Source of the DNA: an uncultured Roseburia sp.
GTDB taxonomy: Bacteria > Bacillota > Clostridia > Lachnospirales > Lachnospiraceae
Assembly (NCBI GenBank): GCA_910587865.1
Contig: CAJUNX010000009.1
Coordinates: 1-64,000 of the forward strand
Direction: 5' to 3'
Length of the DNA stretch: 64,000 nucleotides
Below the pieces are notes generated by a model that was not told the origin of the DNA, ran no database searches, and saw nothing but the letters and a program-made list of their open reading frames with translations. Both the position numbers and the translations under genes were made by a program. Shown here piece after piece: positions 16,362-25,518 of the stretch (its first letter is position 1; each line of letters begins with the position of its first letter).

Positions 16362-17257
16362 TCAGAGTTTTTTTAAACATTCCATCCCTGCGGACAACTG
16401 TTCCTGCGAAATCGCAGAAAAGATCCCGAGGTCCGCACGCTTCGCGTAATCCGGATCAAGCGGCAGCTTTCCGAGGACAGGAACGCCCAGCTCGTCTGCC
16501 ACGGCGTCGATCCCGCTCTCACCAAACAGCCGGATTTCTTTTCCGCAGTCCGGACATTTCAGATAGCTGAAATTCTCCACAATACCAAGCACCGGAATCT
16601 GCATCATTTCAGCCATATTATATGCTTTTTTACAATCATCTGTACCAGCTCCTGCGGGGAGGTCACGACGATAATGCCGTCCACCGGCAGCGACTGAAAT
16701 ACCGTAAGCGGCACATCTCCGGTTCCCGGCGGCATATCCACAAACAGGTAATCAAGCTCCCCCCAGACGGTCTCGCCCCAGAACTGTTTTACCACACCGG
16801 CGATCACCGGCCCTCTCCAGATCACGGGCGATTCCTCATCGTCCAGGAGAAGATTGATCGACATCACTTTTATGCCGTCCGCCGTCTCCATCGGAAGAAT
16901 CCCTTCCTCCGTCCCGTAGACCTGACCGTGCAGGCCAAACATTTTCGGGATCGACGGCCCGGTGATATCCGCATCCATAATCCCGACCTCATATCCCGCC
17001 TGCCGCATCGCGCAGGCAAATGAGGCCGTGACAAATGACTTGCCGACACCTCCCTTTCCGCTGACAATACCGATGACTTTCTTTATCTTCGACGACGTAT
17101 TCAGCGGCTCCTTTAAGATCCCGTTTCCCTGTCCGTCCTGCGCATTCCCGGAGGACGCACAGTTCCCGCGGGACGGGCAGCCCTCACAGCTCTCCTGCGT
17201 GCAGCTCTCAGCCGATACGCAGTCCTTTTCTCTCTGATTCTGATTGATTTCTGACAT
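16362..17257 (-). CDS. Mrp/NBP35-type iron-sulfur carrier ATPase (ApbC), frame broken once
   Basis: The N-terminus has a cysteine-rich stretch CTQESCEGCPSRGNC. The ATPase then follows with deviant Walker A SGKGGVGKS, MDADITGPSIPKMFG and VDMPPGTGDVPLT. The reading frame stops at about residue 217 after VQMIVKKHIIWLK. The family continuation AYNMAEMMQIPVLGIVENFSYLKCPDCGKEIRLFG is present one frame away, to the stop at 16362. The switch is at GTA AAA AAG (A6 run, 16631-16626), where a -1 shift, or one more A, restores the protein exactly. ATG 17257 has GGAG upstream. It may be a frameshift mutation, a base-calling error, or slippage at an A AAA AAG site. Mrp proteins load Fe-S clusters. Confidence 0.88.
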
Positions 17258-17376
17258 AATATTCTCCATTCCAAAGCGTTTGTGCGGGGCTCTGCAGCGT
17301 TGGTTTGCGCCGCGCACGCGCCTTTGCCATCAAAGCTGATTTGTGTCGCTCCGGCACAAACAGCTGTGTGTTAAAA

Positions 17377-18480
17377 TCAGCGGTCGATCCGCTCTTTTCT
17401 CGCAAAGATCTCTTTTAAGCTCTCCGTATACGGGGCCCGCGCCACGCCGTACTCCGTGACAATTCCCGCAATCTGCGTGTGATCCGTCACATCAAACGCT
17501 GGATTATAGACGTTTATCCCGGGCGGCGCCATGCGGTTCTCATACCACATCTCTGTCACTTCCTCCGCCGGCCGCTCCTCGATCCGGATACCCGCTCCGG
17601 TTGCCGTTTCCATGTCGATGGTTGCCGTCGGCGCACAGACATAAACCGGTACGCCGTAGCAGCCCGCCACTGCTGCAACCACGGATGTTCCGATCTTGTT
17701 TGCCGTATCGCCGTTGGCCGCCACGCGGTCGCAGCCGACAAAGACGGCATCCACCCAGCCCTTCTGCATCACGGATGCGGACATATTGTCACAGATCAGC
17801 GTCACATCCACGCCGGCCGCCTGCAGCTCAAACGCCGTCAGACGCGCCCCCTGGAGCAGCGGCCTCGTCTCGTCCGCATACACGCGGAAGTGATAGCCTC
17901 TCTCCTCCCCCAAGTAAATCGGAGCGGTCGCCGTCCCGTATCTGCTGGCAGCCAGTTTCCCGGCGTTGCAGTGGGTTAAGATCCCGTCCCCCGGTTTTAG
18001 CAGCGAAAGCCCGTACTCCCCGATCTTTCTGCAGACCCGGATATCCTCTTCCTGAATCCGCGCAGCCTCTGCGGCAAGCGTTTTTTTGATCTCCTCCACC
18101 GGCTTTTCTGCGCTGTCTTTTACGACGCAGAGCATCCGGTTTAACGCCCAGCTTAAGTTTACCGCTGTCGGCCGGGCAGAATCCAGGTATTCCTTCTGCT
18201 TCTGAACTTCCAGGAGAAATGTGTCATAGTCCTCTGTCTGAATCCGTCCCGCCAGCACACTGATCCCGTATGCCGCCGTCACGCCGATCGCAGGCGCACC
18301 GCGCACCTTTAAAAGATAGATTGCCTCCCAGATCTCCTCCGCCGTTTTTAACGCGATCGTCTCGATCGTTCCCGGCAGTTTCGTCTGATCAATGATCATG
18401 ACCGCATCCCCGCCTTCGCCGGGCCAGACTGTGTCATAATCCATGATATTCTTTTCTTTCCCTTTTTCTGTATGTTTCAT
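17377..18480 (-). CDS. mtnA: S-methyl-5-thioribose-1-phosphate isomerase
   Basis: MtnA converts methylthioribose 1-phosphate to methylthioribulose 1-phosphate in methionine salvage. The 367-residue protein has KVRGAPAIGVTAAYG, ILTHCNAGKLAASRYGTATAPI (catalytic Cys) and VGCDRVAANGDTANKIGT (catalytic Asp region). The start at 18480 has AGGAG six bases upstream; a codon-20 Met is also possible. No other salvage genes are nearby, and related isomerases act on ribose-1,5-bisphosphate or 5-deoxyribose phosphates, so the exact substrate is not certain. Confidence 0.9.
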   Translation of the reverse strand: MKHTEKGKEKNIMDYDTVWPGEGGDAVMIIDQTKLPGTIETIALKTAEEIWEAIYLLKVRGAPAIGVTAAYGISVLAGRIQTEDYDTFLLEVQKQKEYLDSARPTAVNLSWALNRMLCVVKDSAEKPVEEIKKTLAAEAARIQEEDIRVCRKIGEYGLSLLKPGDGILTHCNAGKLAASRYGTATAPIYLGEERGYHFRVYADETRPLLQGARLTAFELQAAGVDVTLICDNMSASVMQKGWVDAVFVGCDRVAANGDTANKIGTSVVAAVAGCYGVPVYVCAPTATIDMETATGAGIRIEERPAEEVTEMWYENRMAPPGINVYNPAFDVTDHTQIAGIVTEYGVARAPYTESLKEIFARKERIDR

Positions 18481-18613
18481 ACGCACTCCTGTTTCCGTCA
18501 TCCTGATATGATATGATGCCGGGGCGGGAATATCATGTGTTTTCGCTTATTTGAAAAATCATGACCACCCTGATCTTATGATGTCTGACTTTGTCCTGCA
18601 ATCACCTGTATAT

Positions 18614-19969
18614 TCAGACTTTTCCCGGCGTTGTTTCGACCGGGGCGACTCCGGCCAGCACTCTCCACTTTCCGCGGAAATAGCGTACAAGAAAACAGAT
18701 GACGCGGAATATCCAGTCAGCCACCATGGCAATCCACACGCCGACTGCCATCAGCTGCATCTGTACGCCCAGGATATAGCTGAGCCCGATCCGGAAGGTG
18801 ATCATGGAAAAAATCGAGATCACCATCGTATATTTCACATCATTGCATGCACGCAGCATATTGGGAAGCGTAAAGGACAGCGGCCATAAAAATATCGCAA
18901 TCCCGTCATGGATCATCACCAGCGTCCATGCAAGCTTCGTCGTCTCGCTCCCCAGCCCGTAAAGGGAGAGAATCTGAGGCAGAAACACAAGAATAACTAT
19001 ATTTGTCATCGCTGTGAACAAATAGGTCATCCCCAAAAGCTTTTTGGTGTAATGGCGGATCTGTGTCTCGTCTTTTGCACCCACGCAGCGGCCGATCACT
19101 GCAATCATCGCAAGATTCAGCGCCTGTCCCGCGATGCAGTCCATGGCATCCAGGCTGTTCGCCACCCCGTTTGCCGCGATCTGCACGGTTCCAAAGCCTG
19201 CGATGATGCTCACCACAAGCACACGTCCCAGCTGAAAAATACCGTTTTCGATCCCGCTGGGAATCCCGATATACAGGATCCGCTTGACCTCTTCAAAGTC
19301 AAACCGGAACCGTCCCCGCTCAAGCCGAATCACATTTTCCGGCCTGCGGAGCAGAACATACAGCAGAATGCCCGCCAGCGTGCGGGAGATCAGCGTCGGA
19401 AGCGCTACGCCGGCCACTCCCATGTGCAGGCCGAAAATGCAGACGGCATTCCCGACAATATTCACCACATTCATCAGGATCGATACCTTTAACGTAATCT
19501 GCGAATTCCCCATCGAACGGAACAGCGCCGCCGCCGCGTTATACACCGCCAGCATGGGGAACGAGAGCGCGGAGATCACCATGTAGATAATCGCGTTCTG
19601 CATCACGTCCGCTTCGATGCCGCCAAACAGCAGGCGCAGCACCGGACGGTGAAACAGCACGGAAAGCAGCATCACCGCGATCGCGATCATCCCCGCCGTG
19701 CAGATCAGCTGACGCGCAGAACGACACGCCTTTTCGGGCCTTCCCGCCCCGAGATACTGCGACGTCACGACCGCACCTCCCGTGGCCAGTGCCGCGAGCA
19801 CGCTGAACACCAGGTTGTTATACATATCCACCAGCGATACACCGGATACCGCGGCCTCTCCGACCGATGATATCATCATGGTATCCGCCATTCCCACCGT
19901 AATCGCGAGCGCCTGCTCTAAAATCAGCGGGATAATCAGTTTTCTCAAATCCTGCTTGCTAAATAACAT
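18614..19969 (-). CDS. MATE-family multidrug/Na+ antiporter
   Basis: This 451-residue protein has 12 predicted helices in two similar halves. The N-terminal LRKLIIPLILEQALAITVGMADTMMISSVGEAAVSGVSLVD is the MATE signature and the half-site NGVANSLDAMDCIAGQALNLAMIAVIGRCVGA repeats it. AGAGG lies six bases before the ATG. It is preceded by hairpins that end the butyrate operon, so it is a separate unit. Its substrate cannot be told from sequence. Confidence 0.9.
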   Translation of the reverse strand: MLFSKQDLRKLIIPLILEQALAITVGMADTMMISSVGEAAVSGVSLVDMYNNLVFSVLAALATGGAVVTSQYLGAGRPEKACRSARQLICTAGMIAIAVMLLSVLFHRPVLRLLFGGIEADVMQNAIIYMVISALSFPMLAVYNAAAALFRSMGNSQITLKVSILMNVVNIVGNAVCIFGLHMGVAGVALPTLISRTLAGILLYVLLRRPENVIRLERGRFRFDFEEVKRILYIGIPSGIENGIFQLGRVLVVSIIAGFGTVQIAANGVANSLDAMDCIAGQALNLAMIAVIGRCVGAKDETQIRHYTKKLLGMTYLFTAMTNIVILVFLPQILSLYGLGSETTKLAWTLVMIHDGIAIFLWPLSFTLPNMLRACNDVKYTMVISIFSMITFRIGLSYILGVQMQLMAVGVWIAMVADWIFRVICFLVRYFRGKWRVLAGVAPVETTPGKV

Positions 19970-19987
19970 TGCGTTCCTCTTTCAAAC

Positions 19988-20067
19988 GAAAGTACGGTAC
20001 AGGCAGACACAACCCCACCTGTACCGTATGATTTACAGCAGAGGCTTCTGAGAAGAAGCAGCCTCTG
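19988..20067 (-). terminator. Two hairpins ending the butyrate operon
   Basis: On the minus strand, CAGAGGC and GCCTCTG (20067-20039) pair just after the etfA stop. TACGGTACAGG pairs with CCTGTACCGTA (20028-19993) next, followed by CTTTCGTTTG. The second, 11-pair stem is strong, though its T-run is interrupted. Confidence 0.65.
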
Positions 20068-20070
20068 TAT

Positions 20071-21111
20071 TTATTCGTTCTGTGCTGCCTTTAACGCTGC
20101 CGTCAGAGCCGGAACAATCTTATTGAGATCGCCAACCAGTCCATAATCCGCCACGTCAAAGATCGGAGCATCCTCATCCTTATTGATCGCAACGATCAGA
20201 TCAGACTCCTCCATACCTGCAACGTGCTGAATCGCACCGGAGATACCGATCGCGAAGTAGATCTGCGGACGAACGGTCTTACCGGTCTGTCCTACCTGAA
20301 GATCCACCGGCTGCCATCCGTTCTCCACAACGGCACGGGAGCAGCTCACGGTACCGCCAAGCACCTCCGCCAGATCGTCAAGCAGCCTGAAGTTCTCCTG
20401 AGAACCAACGCCGCGGCCGCCGGATACCAGGATCTTTGCATCCATGATATTTGCCGTATTCTTCACAGCCTTTACTACGTTTAAGATCTCGACATATCTG
20501 TCGTTCGGCGTAAAGCCCGGATTGAACTCCACTACATTTGCTTTTGCACCTGCAATCGGATCAATCTTCTGCATCACACCCGGGCGGACCGTCGCCATCT
20601 GCGGACGGTTGTACGGGCAGGCGATCGTCGCGATCGTGTTGCCGCCGAATGCCGGACGGGTCATCAGAAGCTGATTGTGCAGCTGCTCCTCACCTGCAAC
20701 CGGATTGAGCGGGAAATCACCGATCTCAAGCACGGTACAGTCAGCGGTCAGACCTGTTTTCACACGTGCGGAAACGGTCGGGCCAAGGTCACGGCCGATT
20801 GCGGTCGCGCCCACCAGCATGATTTCCGGCTTGAACTCGTCGATCACCGATGCCAGTGCATGTGCGTACGGCTCGGTCCGGTACTCTTTTAACTCCGGAT
20901 CGTCCACGACGATGACTCTGTCAGCACCGTACTCTGCAAGCTTATCCGCCAGGCCCTTCACATCAGAACCTGCCAGCACTGCAGTTACTTCTGTATTGAG
21001 CACAGCCGCCAGGTCCTTACCTTTTCCCAGTAATTCAAATGCAACGCCGTCTAACACGTTGTCAACCTGCTGTGCAAAGACAAATACTCCCTTATATTCT
21101 TCTAAAGCCAT
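20071..21111 (-). CDS. etfA: Electron transfer flavoprotein alpha subunit
   Basis: The 346-residue EtfA partners EtfB and Bcd in crotonyl-CoA reduction. In clostridia this step bifurcates electrons from NADH to crotonyl-CoA and ferredoxin. The C-terminal FAD domain has LVSGGRGVGSQENFRLLDDLA, VDLQVGQTGKTVRPQIYFAIGISGAIQH and AINKDEDAPIFDVADYGLVGD. MALEEYKGVFVFAQQ is the natural N-terminus at ATG 21111; the GTG codons upstream are less likely. It is the last gene of the operon. Confidence 0.95.
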   Translation of the reverse strand: MALEEYKGVFVFAQQVDNVLDGVAFELLGKGKDLAAVLNTEVTAVLAGSDVKGLADKLAEYGADRVIVVDDPELKEYRTEPYAHALASVIDEFKPEIMLVGATAIGRDLGPTVSARVKTGLTADCTVLEIGDFPLNPVAGEEQLHNQLLMTRPAFGGNTIATIACPYNRPQMATVRPGVMQKIDPIAGAKANVVEFNPGFTPNDRYVEILNVVKAVKNTANIMDAKILVSGGRGVGSQENFRLLDDLAEVLGGTVSCSRAVVENGWQPVDLQVGQTGKTVRPQIYFAIGISGAIQHVAGMEESDLIVAINKDEDAPIFDVADYGLVGDLNKIVPALTAALKAAQNE

Positions 21112-21139
21112 TTTATTCACCACTTTTCCTTATTTTTAT

Positions 21140-21922
21140 TTAGATAATATGTTTCTCTTTGAATTTGCCCATTAAGTAAGCAACTGCCTCTTCCGTGTCA
21201 AGAACGACCTTCTCGCCGGCGCCCTTGCGCACCTTGTCGGATGCCTTTGCAATCTTGGTCGGTGAACCCTTAAGTCCAAGGTCGGAGTCATCCACATCCT
21301 TTAAGTCAGCTCTTCCCCATACGGTCACTTCCGCGTCATACGCGTCAAAGATTCCGCCCGGCGTCATGTAGCGCGGGGTATTTAACTCGGAAAGTGCGGT
21401 AATCAGGCACGGCATCTTTGCCTTAAGCTCATGATATCTGTCTTCGTACTGGCGCTGCACGATCACACTGTCTCCCTCGATCTTAATGTCCTGTGCGTAG
21501 GAGATCACCGGAAGTCCCAGGTGCTCTGCAATCTGCGGTCCCACCTGTGCGGTATCGCCGTCGATCGCCTGACGGCCCGTGATAATCAGATCATACTCGA
21601 GGTTGCGGATCGCACCGGCAACCGTCGTGGAGGTCGCCCAGGTATCTGCGCCGCCGAGCACGCGGTCTGTCACAAGGATTCCATGATCAGCTCCCATGGC
21701 AAGCGCCTCGCGAAGTACCTCATCCGCCTTCGGAAGTCCCATCGTGATCACGGTCACTTCCGCCCCGTACTGCTCTTTTAATCTGAGCGCTGCCTCAAGG
21801 CCAGCCTTGTCATCCGGGTTCATGATAGAAAGCATTGCAGCTCTGTCCAACGTACCGTCCGGGTTGAATTTAACACCGCCCTTGGTATCCGGTACCTGCT
21901 TAATACATACAACTATTTTCAC
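21140..21922 (-). CDS. etfB: Electron transfer flavoprotein beta subunit
   Basis: The 260-residue EtfB begins KIVVCIKQVPDTKGGVKFNPDG and contains the family signature region VISYAQDIKIEGDSVIVQRQYEDRYHELKAKMPCLITALSELNTPRYMTP. The start is a GTG at 21922 with AAGGAG ten bases upstream; no suitable ATG exists, and the upstream extension to 21958 precedes the ribosome site. It lies between bcd and etfA, 28 bases from the latter. Confidence 0.94.
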   Translation of the reverse strand: MKIVVCIKQVPDTKGGVKFNPDGTLDRAAMLSIMNPDDKAGLEAALRLKEQYGAEVTVITMGLPKADEVLREALAMGADHGILVTDRVLGGADTWATSTTVAGAIRNLEYDLIITGRQAIDGDTAQVGPQIAEHLGLPVISYAQDIKIEGDSVIVQRQYEDRYHELKAKMPCLITALSELNTPRYMTPGGIFDAYDAEVTVWGRADLKDVDDSDLGLKGSPTKIAKASDKVRKGAGEKVVLDTEEAVAYLMGKFKEKHII

Positions 21923-21961
21923 GGTATTGTCACTCCTTATTTTAGATTTGTTTAACAACGG

Positions 21962-23116
21962 TTATTTCAAAAGTGCGCCAGAGATAACCATTCTCTGCAC
22001 TTCGCTCGTTCCCTCGTAGATCTCGGTGATCTTCGCATCACGCATCATACGCTCCACATCGTACTCTCTGATGTAGCCGTAACCGCCGAAAAGCTGGACA
22101 ACCTCTGTCGTCACTGCCATCGCCGTCTCCGCCGCGAATAATTTTGCCTTTGCAGCCTCCACCGAATATACTTTCTGGGTCGCTTTTGCCATGGCAGCCT
22201 TATACACTAACAGCTGCGCAGCCTCGATCCTTGCTGCCATATCCGCCAGCTTAAACTGGGTATTCTGCTGCTGTGCGATGGAACGTCCGAACTGCTTTCT
22301 CTCCTTCGTGTAAGCGACCGCTCTGTCGAGCGCGCCCTCCGCGATACCGAGCGCCTGTGCGGCAATACCGATACGTCCGCCGTCGAGTGTATGCATTGCA
22401 ATCGGGAATCCTTTTCCTTCCGGTCCTAACAGGTTCTCCTTCGGAATTCTGCAGTCCTCGAAGATCAGCTCATAGGTTGAGGATCCGCGGATACCCATCT
22501 TCTTTTCCTTTGTACCGAACGAGAAGCCAGGAGCTCCCTTATCCACGATAAATGCGGAGAAGTTCTTTTTCTTTCTGCCTCTCTTGTCCTCAACCACACT
22601 CGTGATCGCAATCACAATGTAGACATCCGCAACCTTACCGTTCGTGATAAAGCACTTGGATCCGTTGAGCACCCACTCGTCGCCGTCGAGCACAGCCTTT
22701 GTCTGCGCGCCCTGCGCGTCGGTTCCTGCGCCCGGCTCCGTCAGTGCAAACGCGCCGAGCTTCTCACCTGTCGCAAGCGCTCTGACGTATTTCTCCTTCT
22801 GTGCTTCCGTACCGTAGGTCAGGATCGGATCAATACACAGGGACGTATGCGCGGAAACAATGACGCTCGTCGTAGCGCATACCTTTGCCAGCTCCTCCAC
22901 GCACATCACATATGTAAGCGGGTCGCAGCCCTGTCCGCCGTACTCCTTCGGTACCGGGATACCCAGGAAGCCTGCCTTCTGCATCTTCTTCACTGTCTCC
23001 ATCGGAAATTCCTCTGTCTCGTCCACTTCCTGAGCCAGGGGCTTTACTTCCGTCTCAGCGAATTCCCGGAACAGGGAACGCGCCATTTCATGTTTTTTAT
23101 CTAAACCGAAATCCAT
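21962..23116 (-). CDS. bcd: Short-chain (butyryl-CoA) acyl-CoA dehydrogenase
   Basis: This 384-residue acyl-CoA dehydrogenase reduces crotonyl-CoA to butyryl-CoA with EtfAB. It has GAFALTEPGAGTDAQG (FAD/substrate loop), WVLNGSKCFITNG and RKQFGRSIAQQQNTQFKLADMA. The C-terminal QLFGGYGYIREYDVERMMRDAKITEIYEGTSEVQRMVI contains the catalytic Glu in YEGTSE. GGAGG lies nine bases before the ATG. The operon context supports butyrate formation rather than fatty-acid breakdown. Confidence 0.95.
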   Translation of the reverse strand: MDFGLDKKHEMARSLFREFAETEVKPLAQEVDETEEFPMETVKKMQKAGFLGIPVPKEYGGQGCDPLTYVMCVEELAKVCATTSVIVSAHTSLCIDPILTYGTEAQKEKYVRALATGEKLGAFALTEPGAGTDAQGAQTKAVLDGDEWVLNGSKCFITNGKVADVYIVIAITSVVEDKRGRKKKNFSAFIVDKGAPGFSFGTKEKKMGIRGSSTYELIFEDCRIPKENLLGPEGKGFPIAMHTLDGGRIGIAAQALGIAEGALDRAVAYTKERKQFGRSIAQQQNTQFKLADMAARIEAAQLLVYKAAMAKATQKVYSVEAAKAKLFAAETAMAVTTEVVQLFGGYGYIREYDVERMMRDAKITEIYEGTSEVQRMVISGALLK

Positions 23117-23160
23117 GATATCAATTCCTCCATCAACTAAAGATTTTTCATTGCTACCGA

Positions 23161-24033
23161 CTACTGCGCGTCTACCGGGGTCTTTGTGCGGTCTGCATTA
23201 TATACATAGAAGCCTTTTCCGCTCTTTGCACCGAGGTTGCCGCCGCGTACCATCTTGCGGATCAGCGGGCATGCGCGATACTTGCTGTCCCCTGTCTCCT
23301 TGTAGAGAACATCCATGATCGCAAGGCAGATATCAAGACCGATAAAGTCGCCTAACTCAAGCGGTCCCATCGGATGATTTGCGCCGAGCTTCATCGCCGC
23401 ATCGATGCCTGCGATATCGGAAACGCCTTCCATCTTGATGAACGCCGCCTCATTGATCATCGGGATTAAGATACGGTTCACAACAAAGCCTGCCGCCTCA
23501 TTTACCTGTACCGCCGTCTTGCCGATCTCACCGGAAATCTTTTTGATCGCGTCAACTGTAGTTTCCGGTGTGTTCACGCCGGCGATCACTTCCACTAACT
23601 TCATGCGGTCTGCCGGGTTGAAGAAGTGCATACCGATCATCGGACGGGTCAGGCCGTTGCCGATCTCCGTGATGGAAAGGCTCGACGTATTGGAAGCGAA
23701 AATGCACTCCGGCTTCACAAACTTGTCAAGCTCCTGGAATGTGGTCTTCTTCACGCCCATATCCTCAAATGCAGCTTCCACGATCAGATCGCAGTCCGCG
23801 CAGAGGTCTTCCTTTAAACCTGCCGAAATCTTAGCGAGGATTCCGTCAACTGCTTCCTGTGTCATCTTGCCTTTTTCCACAAGGCGCGCATAACCCTTCG
23901 CAATCTTTGCCTTGCCGCCGTCAGCCCACTCCTGCTTGATGTCGCAGAGCGCTACTTCATATCCTTCCACCTGAGCAAATGCCTTTGCAATGCCCTGTCC
24001 CATGGTACCTGCACCGATTACTCCTACTTTCAT
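23161..24033 (-). CDS. hbd: 3-hydroxybutyryl-CoA dehydrogenase
   Basis: This 290-residue dehydrogenase converts acetoacetyl-CoA to 3-hydroxybutyryl-CoA. The nucleotide-binding GVIGAGTMGQGIAKAFA is at the N-terminus, followed by SNTSSLSITEI, RPMIGMHFFNPADRMKLVEVI (catalytic His) and NRILIPMINEAA. GGAGG lies upstream of the ATG. In many clostridia crt sits beside hbd, but here hbd directly follows thl with a 163-base gap. Confidence 0.95.
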   Translation of the reverse strand: MKVGVIGAGTMGQGIAKAFAQVEGYEVALCDIKQEWADGGKAKIAKGYARLVEKGKMTQEAVDGILAKISAGLKEDLCADCDLIVEAAFEDMGVKKTTFQELDKFVKPECIFASNTSSLSITEIGNGLTRPMIGMHFFNPADRMKLVEVIAGVNTPETTVDAIKKISGEIGKTAVQVNEAAGFVVNRILIPMINEAAFIKMEGVSDIAGIDAAMKLGANHPMGPLELGDFIGLDICLAIMDVLYKETGDSKYRACPLIRKMVRGGNLGAKSGKGFYVYNADRTKTPVDAQ

Positions 24034-24196
24034 GATAAACCCTCCTGAAATGAAAATATGATCCTGTTATTAATAGAAAGAACGCAAAATCATCCGACCC
24101 GAAAAGCTCTCTGTTTCTGCGTTCTTTTAATGAATGACCGGTTCCACTCAGAAGGCGCGTTTAACGGCACGCCCTCTTAGCGGAATCCCATCCTGT
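24034..24196 (-). other. thl-hbd intergenic spacer with long-loop hairpin
   Basis: On the minus strand AAGAACGCA (24126-24118) can pair with TGCGTTCTT (24086-24078) around a 31-base loop, followed by TCTATT. It contains no reading frame resembling crotonase. It could be a partial terminator or processing element that sets different mRNA levels for thl and the distal genes. This is inference. Confidence 0.4.
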
Positions 24197-25381
24197 TTAG
24201 TCTCTCTCAACGATCGTAGAGCAGCCCATGCCGCCGCCGATGCACAGCGTAGCAAGACCTCTCTTCGCATCTCTCTTCTGCATCTCATGTAACAGCGTGA
24301 CAAGGATACGGCATCCGGAAGCTCCTACCGGGTGTCCTAACGCGATTGCACCGCCGTTTACATTTACTTTTGACATATCAAATCCGAGATCTTTCGCCAC
24401 TGCAACGGACTGTGCCGCAAACGCCTCGTTTGCCTCGATCAGATCCATGTCATTGATCGTAAGACCGGTTCTTTCCAGTACCTTTCTCGTGGAAGCAACC
24501 GGGCCGACACCCATGATCTCCGGCTCAACTCCGCCGAGCGCACCTGCCACCCAGGTAGCCATCGGGGTCACACCGAGCTCTTTTGCCTTCTCCTCGCTCA
24601 TCACGACGATTGCAGCCGCACCGTCATTGATACCGGATGCGTTACCAGCCGTGATCAGTCCGCCGTCCTTGCCGGAGCAGCACTTTAACTTGCTTAAGGA
24701 CTCTGCGGTTGTACCTGCGCGCGGTCCCTCGTCCGTCACAAAATCAACGATCTCCTTCTTCACCTTCACCGGTACCGGAACGATCTCGTCCTTAAACTTA
24801 CCCTCAGCGATCGCCTTCTCGCACTTCTGCTGGCTGTTTGCCGAGAACTCGTCTAACTCTTCTCTGGTGAGTCCGTATTTCTCGCATACGTTCTCCGCCG
24901 TGATCATCATGTGATAGTGGTTGAACGCATCCGTCAGAGCGTCATTTACCATCGTATCGATGATCGTCGCATTGTTCATGCGGTATCCAAAACGAGCTTT
25001 TGTCATGGCATACGGCGCCATGGACATATTCTCCATACCACCTGCAACAACGATGTCAGCCTGTCCCGCCAGAATCTGGGCAGCTGCTTCATTCACGCAC
25101 TTTAACCCGGAACCGCATACCACGTTTAAGGTAACAGCCGGCACCTCGATCGGCAGCCCTGCCTTGATCGAAGCCTGACGCGCCACGTTCTGTCCCTGCG
25201 CTGCCTGGATCACGCAGCCCATAAGCACCTCGTCCACCTGCACCGGCTTCACCCCTGCTCTGTTCAACGCCTCTTTAATCACAATCGCACCAAGGTCTGC
25301 CACCGGTGTGCTGCTCAGCGCTCCGCCCATCTTGCCGATAGCGGTACGGCATGCGCCTGCCAAAACTACTTTCTTTGCCAT
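24197..25381 (-). CDS. thl: Acetyl-CoA C-acetyltransferase (thiolase)
   Basis: The 394-residue thiolase condenses two acetyl-CoA to acetoacetyl-CoA, the first step to butyrate. It has the acylated Cys in [16 protein letters not shown] (about residue 88), [13 protein letters not shown], and the C-terminal [20 protein letters not shown] and [21 protein letters not shown] precedes the ATG. It is the first gene of the operon, directly behind a promoter overlapped by a Rex-type operator. Confidence 0.96.
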   Translation of the reverse strand: MAKKVVLAGACRTAIGKMGGALSSTPVADLGAIVIKEALNRAGVKPVQVDEVLMGCVIQAAQGQNVARQASIKAGLPIEVPAVTLNVVCGSGLKCVNEAAAQILAGQADIVVAGGMENMSMAPYAMTKARFGYRMNNATIIDTMVNDALTDAFNHYHMMITAENVCEKYGLTREELDEFSANSQQKCEKAIAEGKFKDEIVPVPVKVKKEIVDFVTDEGPRAGTTAESLSKLKCCSGKDGGLITAGNASGINDGAAAIVVMSEEKAKELGVTPMATWVAGALGGVEPEIMGVGPVASTRKVLERTGLTINDMDLIEANEAFAAQSVAVAKDLGFDMSKVNVNGGAIALGHPVGASGCRILVTLLHEMQKRDAKRGLATLCIGGGMGCSTIVERD

Positions 25382-25397
25382 GTTCTTTCTCCTTTTT

Positions 25398-25436
25398 TAT
25401 ATATTAGCCGGAAACCTAGTGTTAATTTTTTAACAA
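25398..25436 (-). promoter_or_regulatory. thl promoter with overlapping Rex-type operator
   Basis: On the plus strand 25419-25436 reads GTGTTAATTTTTTAACAA, one base from the Rex consensus TTGTTAA-N4-TTAACAA. On the minus strand a -35 TTAACA (25425-25420) lies inside this palindrome, with a 16-base spacer to -10 TATATA (25403-25398). Rex is a redox-sensing repressor released at high NADH/NAD+ and is known to control butyrate genes in clostridia. This placement implies repression by blocking RNA polymerase. The rex gene is not in the window. Confidence 0.8.
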
Positions 25437-25518
25437 TCTTTCATAAAAAAATATGCTGTTCTTCCGGCTTTTCCACACTATTTCATGCTACCATATTTCC
25501 CCCGTAAATGCAATGGGT

